Part shown: piece after piece, positions 17,338-27,900 of the stretch
How the letters are laid out: every line of letters starts with the position of its first letter
Position numbering within the stretch: position 1 is the stretch's first letter
Assembly: GCF_033115175.1 (NCBI RefSeq)
Contig: NC_084835.1
Span: 26,369,858 to 26,433,857, forward strand
Direction of reading: 5' to 3'
Origin: Lepus europaeus
Taxonomy: Eukaryota; Chordata; Mammalia; Lagomorpha; Leporidae
DNA: 64,000 nucleotides
Notes under the pieces: generated by a model
Database searches by the model: none
What the model was told of the DNA's origin: nothing
Seen by the model: the letters and a program-made list of their open reading frames with translations, nothing else
Translations under genes and position numbers: made by a program

Positions 17338-20300
17338 GTGAGTTCCCCTCCGGTTGCACCTTTGCCAGAACCCTAAGCAGCAAACCAGTGTGGGCCTCCA
17401 TTTCGAAGAGAGGTGGCTGGAGTGGGACAATGAGGTTGGGAGGTGGAGGAGCGGCACCCTGGTTAGGCATGGAGTGTGGGCAGAAGCAATGTTTGTGGAC
17501 AGATTTGCGTTAAATTCGGCTGACAGTGGCCACATAGAAGTTTTCCCCCACCGTAAAACATTGTGTGTAGCAAAAGTGGCCTGTGGGTGTGTCAGCCAGC
17601 TTGGTTTCCGTCCCCGTGGGTGAGGACACAGCAGGAAGAGCTGACACCTGCAGGGACCGCTGTTGAGTTGTTGGTGCATAGCTCGAGACTAGTTAAGAGT
17701 GTGTCGTGGCGGAATATTACCATCTTGGGGGGCATCATCTGGGTGCTGAAGCTGAGGGAGACACCTTCCCCTGGTGGGAGACTGGGTGGCAGTGAGCCCC
17801 ACGCTACTTTCTGGGGAGCAGAACAGTCATGGGGGGTTGGTGACCGAATGAGTTGTCACACTTCAGGAAGGACAGGTTTTTCTTTTCTTTTCTTTCTTTT
17901 TTTTTTTTTTAAGAATTATTTATTTGAAAGAGTTACAGAGAGAGAAGGAGAGGCAGAGAGAGAGAGATGTCTTCTATCCGAGGCTTCACTCCCCAGTTGG
18001 CCAAAACGGCTGGAGCTGTGCTGATCCAAAGCCAGGAGCCAGGAGTTTCTTCCGGATCTCCTATGTGGGTGCAGGGCCCAAGCACTTGGGCCATCTTTTA
18101 TTGCTTTCCCAGGCCATAACAGAGAGCTGGATTGGAAGTGGAGAGGCTGAGTCTCAAACTGGTCCCCATATGAAATGCTTGCACTTCAAGCCAGGGCATT
18201 AACCTGCTGTGCCACAGCACGGGCCCCAGGAAGGACAGTTTTAAACCAAAATGTTTAAAGCCCTAACAGTTTCAATTCTCAGAGTTTATTCTAAGGAAGA
18301 AGCAGGCAGATACAGAAAGCATATGTAAACAGAGGTAAGCATTCCAGGACTGTAGCTAGAAGTACAGCTGGGGGTTAGAGAACCAGATGCCCCAAAGCCG
18401 TGCAGCTGGGTATTGTGCTGCTGGGAAAAAATGACAGGATAGCTGCAGAGAGAAGGAGTCTGTGACAGGAAGAGAGCAGGTTGTACAGTAATATGTAGAC
18501 TTTGGTCTCATTTTTAAAAAGGAAAAGTTTGTATGGGTAAAAAAGTTTATATGGAGAATTCTAGAAGGTTATACATCAACATGGTAGGAATGGGGTGGAC
18601 TTTGTGCTTAAGGACTAAGCCACCACTTGGGATACTTGGACTAAGCCACCTCAGTGGAATACTGGTTTAGTCCTGGCTGTTCTGCTCTGATCCAGCTTCC
18701 TGCTAATACATCCTGGGAGGTAGCAGTGCTGGCTTAGGTGCTCGGACCCCTGCCACCCGGCTGGGAGACCCAGCTGGAGTCAAGGTTCCTGGTTTCTCCC
18801 TGGCCCAGCACTGGCTGCTGTGGGCATTTGGGAGTGAACCGGCAGATGAAAATCTTTGTCTTCCTCTTACCTTGCCTTTGAAGTAGATGAAAAGAAATAA
18901 TAATTCTAAAAATGGTAGGAACAGTTTTCTCTGGGTGGGAGATTTTCAGATAATTGGTATTTGTTTTCCTTTCTGTGATGAAGATAGCAGAGAATCCATT
19001 CCCTTTTCGGTCTTGGGTTTCAGGAAGGGACCTGTGAGTCATGGTTTTAAAAGCCCAGCCATGTTTAAAATGCAGCGTTCTTGAAGTGGTTTCAGAATGC
19101 GATGGATGGACCTTTCTGGGAGTGCTAAGCAGAGTTCGGAGGTTCGGTGACAGTGCCAGCCTTGGGGAGAAGAGTGGGGTTTACAGATGGGATATATATA
19201 TATATATATATTCGCTTGGATTTTATTTAGCGTATACCAGGAATGCCTGTGGTTAACACTTTCACGGTTTTTTTTTTTTTTTTCCTTATACGAGAAAAAA
19301 TTTGCATTTGTTATGTGAATCTTTCAGATAAAAATTACTAGTTAATATTTTAAGAAATAGTAGAATTGAAGAAGGCTTTGATTAGCCATTTAAGGATGAA
19401 ACTTGATAAGCAGTCCTTTGGAAGTGAATTCCATTGGTGAAGACCTGCGCCTCCCTCGGGGGAGCGTCTGGCTGGCTGCCTCGGGTTTGAGCATGGGAAG
19501 GCCTGGTGTGCTGTTCTGAGACAGGTTTGCCTGAGGCCTGTCTAGAACTGTGGGTCTGGTTTGAGACATCCTCTCGTAGTTGGAACAGTTAGGGGTACTT
19601 GAAATGACTGTTATCACACAAGTCCCTAGGTTATATAAATTCAGGTATTTAAAAAAACAGCAGACCCATTAGATTAAGCTAGTGTTTCTCAGCTATGGCG
19701 CGGAGACATTTTGGACTGGATAATTCTTTGCTGTGAGGGGCAGTGCTGTGTATCCTGCAGCAGCATCCCTGGCCTGTGCCCTCGGGATGCCAGTAGCACT
19801 TTCCCACCTAAGTCATAGCAACGAGCTCTCTCCAGACGTTGCCAAATGTTCCCTTGGACCAAAGTCACCCCTGGTTAAGAACCCCTCGGTTAGATCTCCA
19901 TTTGAGTTTGAGCAAACAGGCCCTGAAGGATTGGTCAGTCTGTTCTGCAGGCTGGGAGCGCTCTGCAGAACACTTCTCTTAACCTTTGTACTAGCATTGT
20001 CCTCTCAGGAATTGTGGTCCCATCTCTTGGGTTGCTGGCGTTGAACAGAGTGGACCCTGAGAACCCTATTTGGCAACGTATGGATTTTTTTTTTTAATTG
20101 AGGTACCATAATTAATTTAGTTACAATAAAATCCATGGTGTTAAAGTATACTAAAGTAAGCCTGCGCCGTGGCTCAGTAGGCTAATCCTCTGCCTTGCGG
20201 CGCCGGCACACCGGGTTCTAGTCCCGGTCGGGGCGCCAGATTCTGTCCCGGATGCCCCTCTTCCAGGCCAGCTCTCTGCTATGGCCCGGGAGTGCAGTGG

Positions 20301-23300
20301 AGGATGGCCCAAGTGCTTGGGCCCTGCACCCCATGGGAGACCAGGAGAAGCACCTGGCTCCTGCCATCGGATCAGCGTGGTGCGCTGGCCGCAGCGTGCA
20401 GGCCGCAGCGGCCATTGGAGGGTGAACCAACGGCAAAGGAAGACCTTTCTCTCTGTCTCTCTATCTCTCACTGTCCACTTTGCCTGTCATATATATATAT
20501 ATATATACACTAAAGTATACAGTTTAGGAGCAGGCATTTGGGAGAGTGGTTAAGACACCGCTTGGGGCACCTGCCTCCCCTGTCAAAGTGCCTAGGTTGA
20601 AGTCCTGGTTCTAACTTCCTGCTGAATGTGCACCCTGGGAGGCAGCAGGCGATGACTCCAGCACTCCCATGTGGGACACCCAGATGAAGTTTCTGTGTCC
20701 TGGCTTTGGCCTGGCCTAGCCTCAGCTGTTGCAGGCAATGGGCGAGTGAACCAGCAGGTGGAAATCTTTTTCTTGCCCTGCCTTTCTGCCCTTCAAATAA
20801 ATAAAAATTAATACATAATTTTTAAAAGTAAGACGTTAAGTTCAGTAGTTTTTGTGCACTCACAGAGTTTAGCACCATCATCGCTACCTTAACTGCAGTC
20901 TCCCCGGAGAGGGGCCCGGTGCCCGTTAGCATCCCTCGCCGTGCACAGTCCCCTGGCAGTCACGAATCCACTCTCTGCGGTGTAGACTGCCTGTTGTGCA
21001 CGTGTCGCATAATTGGACACATACACCATGTGGCCTTTCGTGACGGCCTTCTTTCATTGAACATCTTGTTTCCCATGTCCGTTCATGTTAGAGCATGAAC
21101 CCAGCCCTTCATGACTGAGTGGCTCTGTGTTGTTTGGACATGCCGTGTGGTGGTCCCCTCTTAGCTGCAGCTCCAGTCACCCACAGTCTAAAGCAGTGGC
21201 AAGGTTTCAATTGGGTATTCTCCTGGGACCGTGAGATCTGTGGTGTCCTGCCCGAGGTATGAGTCATCCAGGTAGTGAGGGCATCCACGCATACAGGTAT
21301 CGCTTCCCGGCCCCCACAGCCATCTCATTGATTGTCACAGTGCTTGTGTCCCAGTACCCCTTATTTTACTGATACCGGCTTCAGAGCACCCTACTATGGG
21401 ATGCCAGTGTCCCAGTGTGCCTCAAGGTCCGCCCCGCATGTAAGTTTCATTACAGTATAGTGTTAGAATTGTTCCAGTTTATTATTCGTTTCATCCTCTC
21501 ACTGTGCCTAACTGCTACATTAAGCTTTATCATAGGTATGTGTATATAGGGAATACCATGGAATATGTAGTAGGTCAGTCCTGTGCGTCATTAGGCACCC
21601 GTGGGGTCGCGGTGTATTCCCTGGGGATCAGAGGGAGTGCTGTACCACATCGTGTTTATCCGTTTGGCAGCTGACGGACTTCTGGGTGCCTTCCTGTTGT
21701 GGCCATTATGAATAATGCTGCTGTGAGTGTTTGTTCCATGAACCCCCTCTTTTGTGGGGTTGTGTTCCCAGACGCTCAGAGGATACCTGAAACCGTGGGT
21801 TTTCCCGAGCCCTGTGTACACTGGTTTCCCCTATACACTCAGTGTACACATTTAACACCTTTTCCATCTTAAGTAAACACTTGCCACACCCTGTGGCTAT
21901 ACCTGTTGCAATATGAGGTGCAACACCAAAGATAGCATTAATTTCTTTTTTTTTTTTTAATTAATTTATTTATTTGAAAGGCAGAGCTACAGAGAGGCAG
22001 AGGCAGAGTGAGAGGTCTTCTATCTGCTGGTTCACTCCCCAAATGGCTGCAACGGCCGGAGCTGTGCTGATCTGAAGCCAGGAGCCAGGAGCTTCTTCCA
22101 GGTCTCCCACGAGGGTGCAGGGGCCCAAGGACTTTGACCATCTTCTACTGCTTTCCCAGGCCATGGCAGAGAGCTGGATTGAAAGTGGAGCAGCCAGGAT
22201 TCAAACCAGCGCCCACATGGGATGCTGGCACTGCAGGTGGCGGCTTCACGCACTACGCCGCGGTGCCCACCCCACTGGCATGAATTTCTTCTTCACGATA
22301 TCACAAATAGAAGATTCATTCTTTAAAAAAAAAAAAAAAAAGATTTATTTATTTTACTTGAAAGTCAGATTTGCACAGACAGAGAAGGAGAGGCAGAGAG
22401 AGAGAGGTCTTCTATCCACTGGTTCACTCCCCAGATGGCCACATCGGCCAGAGGTGCACCAATCTGAAGCCAGGAGCCAGGAGCTTCTTCCTGTTCTCCC
22501 ACATGGGTGCAGGGGCCCAAAGGCTTGGGTCATCTTCTACTGCTTTCCCAGGCCACAGCAGAGAGCTGGATTGGAAGTGGAGCAGCCAGGTCTTGAACCG
22601 GCACCTATATGGGATGCTGGCGCTTCAGGCCAGGGCTATATCCGCTACGCCACAGCACTGGCCCCGAAGATTCATTCCTATCATAGATTTTTAGCAACCT
22701 CGGCCTATGATTTTTTTTTTTCCTTCGTAAGTAAAAAACTTCTACATTTTCACTTAAAGGAAGCGTTTTGCAGCTTCTCTTCGGTGCCTCCGAATTGCCA
22801 GCATCATCACTCTTGTGCTTTGGGGCCGTTATTTGGTAAAACAAGCATAACTTGAATACAAGCACTGTGGTAGTCAACCGGGTGACTGAGATGGCTGCTA
22901 AGTGACGGATGGGCCACTGAGCCCTGGGTGCGCTGGGCCGGGGGAGACACAGTGGACTGCCAGAGGTCTTATCAAGCTTCTCAGTGCGGCATGCAATTTA
23001 AGACTTAGGAATTGTTTATTTCTGAAGTTTTCCATCTAACATTTTTGAACTGTGGTTGACTGTGGTTAACTGGACCTGTGGAAGTAAAACCATGGGCAAG
23101 GAGGAGCTGCTGTGTAGGTTTCTGCGGGAATGCAGGTTGTCATTTCTGTGGGGTAAATACCCCTGGGTGGAGGCTGTGTCCTCAAGTCACCATGTTGGGC
23201 TTCGTGAGCAGCTGCTAGGTGGTTCATCGTGTCGGTGCCCTGTTTTACGTCCCCACAGAGGAGGGGTTCTGATTCCCCCCATCCTTGCTAATGCTTGTTC

Positions 23301-24914
23301 TTGTCCATTTTTGTTTTAATCATAGCTGTCCTCGTGGGTGTGAAGTGCTATCTCCCTGTGGTTTTGATTGACATTTCCCTAATGACTAGTGAAGCTGAGG
23401 CTTTTCATGTGTTTCTTTGGAGAAATGCGTTCATATCTTTTGTCCTTGTAAAAATTGGTTTGCCTGTCTATTCTTGTTGAGTTGTGAGAATTCTTTATTT
23501 ATTCTGGATACTAGACCCTTATCAAAAATGTGATACACAGAAAATTCCTCCCAGTCTGGATTATATTTTTGCTTTTTTTTTTTTTTTTTTTTTTTTTTTC
23601 TGCTTTCTTGATAGTATCCTTTGGAAGACAGAAAGTTTAGATTTGCATGAAGTTCAGTTTATCTTTTTTTTTTTTTTTTTGTCATTTGGGTTTTTGTTGT
23701 TACAAAAATTTACAACTTTATTTTCTTCCCAGAGTTTATTTTTATCTCTTAGAATTGGCTCTTTTGCCCATTTTGAGTTAATATATAACAGTACTCTGAA
23801 GTTTGTGGAAAATTGAATTAAAAGCTAAGCTTGGAGTAGGCATCTGGCCTAATGGGTAAGACCCTGGTTAAGATGCCTGCATCTCATTTTGGAACACCTG
23901 GGTTCATGTGCCAGATCTTCTGCCTGTGCAGACCATGGAGGGCAGCAGGGGGTGGTTCAGATTGTTGGGTCCCTGCTGCCCACGTGGGACTCTTGGATTA
24001 TGATTCCGACTCTTGCCTTTCGTGTGGTCCAACGCTGGCTGTTGTAGGCATTTGGGGAGTGAGTCAGCAGATGGGAACTCTGTCTCTCTGACTGCCTCTC
24101 AAAATTAAATACAAAAAAAGATACATTTATTTTGATGTAAAAATTTCTGGAATCTGTGCTGTTTTTCATAATACACATTTCTATGAACTTTCTGAAGACA
24201 ATGTATGGTGTGAGATCGGGGTCCATCTTTGTTCTTTTGCAGTGTAGATGTTAATGACCAAGAAAGAAAGCCCCAACGTCTCTTCCTGTACGACTGCGCT
24301 GGGGAGCCTGGGGCTCTGGTCGGCTGTGTGGCAGTGAGAGGACACATTGCAGTGTGGGTCTCGTGCTGTGCTAACTTTCCAGATAGCTGCCTCCTGACCC
24401 TCCTGGACCTGTGGTCCTAGAGCAGAGGCTTTCCAAGTCAATGAGTGGAATCCATGAAGAATCCTAACACACTGCTTTGGGGCAGGACATTTAACAGTGG
24501 GCTTGCAGACCTTTCTCTCCCAGCCCTGCTACTTCCCAGCTGTTTAGAACCCATCAGTCATATAATCGACTGTTCCCTGGCTCCTCATTGTGAGGTGGTA
24601 GGGGACGGCCATGTGAGGCCTCCAGGGGACTATGCAGTGAGGGTCCAGGGCTTGGAAGAGCAATGGATCCAGTGCCAGGGCGCACCACATGCCAGCCGTG
24701 AGAAGACGCATTCAATTCTCTGGACAGATGGTATTTATATTGCTTTCTTACTTCAAAGCCAGTTGGCTGAGGCAAGGATGCTTTTCAAAGTTTGAAATCA
24801 GAGGCTATGATGGAACTGTCCTTCTCTCTCTGTATTTCTGATGTTCAAATAAATAAATAAATAAATAAAATCTTTAAAAATTTTTTTATTTACGTGAGAG
24901 AGTTAGAAGGAGAC

Positions 24915-24954
<40 letters not shown>

Positions 24955-27900
24955 TCCATCTGCTGCTTTACTCCCCAAGTGGCTGCAGCAGCCAGGGCTG
25001 GGCCAGACTGAAGCCAGGACAGGGAACTGTATCTGGGTCTCCCACATGGGTGCAGGGGTCCCAAGCATTTGGGCCGTCTTCCTCTGCTTTCCCAGGTGCA
25101 TTAGCGGGGAACTGGATCAGAAGTGGAGCAGCCGGGACTTGAGTTGGCACTCACATGGGATGCTGGTGCCACAGGCAGTGGCGTAATCAGCTGTGCCACA
25201 GTACCGGCCCTTCCATCATTTTAGTGCCAAGTACTGAGGCTGTGAATGATAACAGATTTCAGCATATAGCCTTCGAGCCCTGCTAACATTTAGGTTTGTG
25301 TTCCTCAGTGGGGAATTTCTGCTTCAAGATGAATCACAGACAATATACTTGACCCCTGTAAGAACATCTCATCACTGACATCAAATAAAAGTTAGGGATC
25401 ACCCCACCCTAGCCTGTATGGCCAAACCATACTGACACATAATTGAGTCTCTGATTAACTCTCCACTGACAAGCACATTACCTGAGTGTGCGCCAAGCAG
25501 AAAAGTGAGGGACTGGCCTGGGATTTTGACAGTACAGGCATGTGTTTTCGGGGTGCATTGGCTCCTGGGGCACAGCCAGGCTCAGTTTGAATGTAAGTCA
25601 TAGAGCTTACCTTAACTAGTCCTTGGTGTGTCTGTGAAGTTCAAGGCTGCATACCTGGGCATGGCAGGTGGTGGTCTGGTGATGGGATTAATATACCACT
25701 CCTGGTCCCATCACCAGACCACCACCTGCCATGCCCAGGTTGTTAAACATTCCTAATATTAGTGTCTTTTTATTGAAAATTTATTTTATTTGTTTTAAGA
25801 TTTATTTATTTATTTGAAAGGCAGAGTTACAGAGAGGCAGAAAGAGGTCTTCCATTCTCTGGTTCACTCCCCAAATGGCTACAATAGCCAGAGCTGCGCC
25901 GATCCAAAGCCAGGAGCCTGGAGTTTCTTACGGGTCTCCCATGTGGGTGCAGGGGCCCAAGGACTTGGGACATCTTCTGCTGTTTTCCTAGGCCATAGCA
26001 GAGAGCTGGAACAGAAGAGGAGCAGCCAGGCCTGGAACTGGCGCCCATATGGGATGCCCGTGCCACAGGCGGAGGATTAAGCTAGTACACCATAGCGTTG
26101 GCCCCTGAAAATCTTTATTAAAATATAAAGAACATCCTCTTTTAAAGGCACTGTGATCTAGACATTTGTGGTACATGAGGCACAGAGCGGGGGGGGCGGG
26201 GGGGGTGGGCCACAGGTGACTGAGAGTCTTTGTGGCTTCCCTGTCACTTCCTGGCCCAGAGAGGCCTGACGCTACACACCTGTGCTCAGGAGCCTGCAGG
26301 GAGATGGAGAACCCCAAGGAGGACTGAGGCATTGCTTTTTTTTTTTTTTTTAAAGATTTATTTATTTATTTATTTATTTATTTGAAAGTCAGAGTTAAGG
26401 GCTGGTGCCGTGGCTTAACAGGCTAATCCTCCGCCTTGCAGCGCCGGCACACCGGGTTCTAGTCCCAGTTGGGGCACCGGATTCTGTCCTGATTGCTCCT
26501 CTTCCAGTCCAGCTCTCTGCTATGGCCCGGGAGTGCAGTGGAGGATGGCCCAAGTCTTTGGGCCCTGCACCTGCAATTTTTCTCTGTCTCTCTCTCTCAC
26601 TATCCACTCTGCCTGTCAAAAAAAAAAAAAACAAAAAACAAAAAAGAAATCAGAGTTACACAGAGAGAGGAGAGGGAGGGAAGGAAGGAGGGAGGGGGAG
26701 AGAGCAAGAGAGAGAGAGCGGTTGATCTTCCATTCTCTGGTTCACTCCCCAGATGGCCACAACAGACCAGGAGCCAGGAGCTTCTGGGTCGGGCTGAGGC
26801 ATGTCTGTGTTCCTCTCTGGTTCAGTCTTCCTCCCAAGCTGAAGGTCAGCCTGGAATGTTGCAGCAGTGTGTACTTCCTGTGCTCCAAAGAGCAGAGTGC
26901 ACTTCTGGGAATCCACGGAGTGCAAACCTGCTCTTTGCTGAGCACAAGCCCTTGGCTCTCCCTGTCTTTCTGTTTTCTCACTAGCTGGCTCTCTAGCTTT
27001 CTGTTTTCCGGAAATTCCAGCCCTATCATTAGCAGGGCCAGCGCTGGGACTGCTCTTTTTCTGTGCTGACCCCAGCTGCCCAAAGAAATGTGCTGTTGAA
27101 GGTGAAAATCGTTCCACACGGATTGTGAGACAAGGGGTCCTTTCCCATGAGAGACCTGTAGGAGCAGAGCCTCCGAGTGCATAGCTCACTCCCGGGAAAC
27201 CTCGGAGCTCCTGCCTGGGACGGAGTGGGCGCCTGCCGGCAGCCTTGGAACCTCTCAGATCCACACGAATGGACTGTGGTGAGGATTTGTAGGCAAGGCT
27301 TGGTTTGCAAGACTGTGCATGGAGAAACAGGCCAGGCTCTTCCTAATTTTCAGTCCTTCACAGCTGCCAGGGAATTGCGTTTCAGTGGTTGTAAGGACTG
27401 GAGGTGAACTTGAGAGTGCGCCCGCGGTCTGTCCTCCCACTTGTGCTGCTCAGAGCCCTGCTGTCCCTGTCTTGGTGTTCTCACATGTGCCCTGCCCGCT
27501 GCCAGGCTCCGAGTCTGGAAGCTGGACTGGTGGGGCGCAGTTCCTGTAATCTGACCTTCAGATAGATTAAAGATGTAAACACGTTCGGCAAAACGCCATG
27601 AAGCGCCCCCAAAACCGAGAAGACTATTTTGTACTCTCAGAGTGGGGAAGAGGCTGTGGAAGTCACAAGGGAAAAGAATGATGGGTTAAATAGCGTAGAC
27701 CTGAAAACCCTCTGTGAGTGAGGAGAGCCACTGTGGCAGAGGGCTGAGGCCCATGCCGACTGCAGGGGGTGCGTCAGCCGGTAACCACCATGTATGAAAG
27801 ATGACAGGAAAGACAAACAGGAATGGGAACACCTTGTCCCTAAACAGGTGCATGGCCTGTCCTGGTGGTGGCATTGGCCCTGTGAGTCAGGAGGGGGCGT

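Larger units (their letters stand above)
21737..23113 (-). mobile_element. Tigger1-like DNA transposon fragment, with two SINEs inside
   Basis: Terminal parts at 21737 (ccatgaaccccctcttttgt) and at 23113 (aaaccatgggcaaggaggag) are inverted relatives of the Tigger ends. The minus strand at about 22677-22845 encodes a transposase N-terminus, [20 protein letters not shown] then [10 protein letters not shown] and KIYDRNESS; a further piece (SICDIVKKK) lies at about 22285-22309 beyond a SINE. The rest of the transposase is missing, so this is an inactive internal-deletion copy. Two SINEs (21948-22277 and 22322-22665) landed in it later. Confidence 0.8.
20085..24245 (+). mobile_element. Old LINE-1 (L1M-type) 3' region, split by later insertions
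   Basis: Segments line up in order with the 3' UTR of old mammalian L1s: 20085-20158 (ttgaggtacc... 'tggtgttaaagtatac'), 20518-20526, about 20836-21146 (gcaccatcatcgctacc; cataattggacacat), 21645-21736 (gaataatgctgctgtgagtg), 23114-23825 (gtgaagtgctatctccctgt; ttattctggatactagaccc) and about 24160-24245 (tatggtgtgagatcggggtc). Gaps are filled by SINEs and two Tigger DNA transposons. The divergence indicates an ancient, inert copy. Confidence 0.8.

Noticed and set aside
20159-20260. tRNA-like head with A and B boxes
   Set aside because: It is the tRNA-derived promoter of a C-repeat SINE, not a tRNA gene. The same holds for every other copy in the window.
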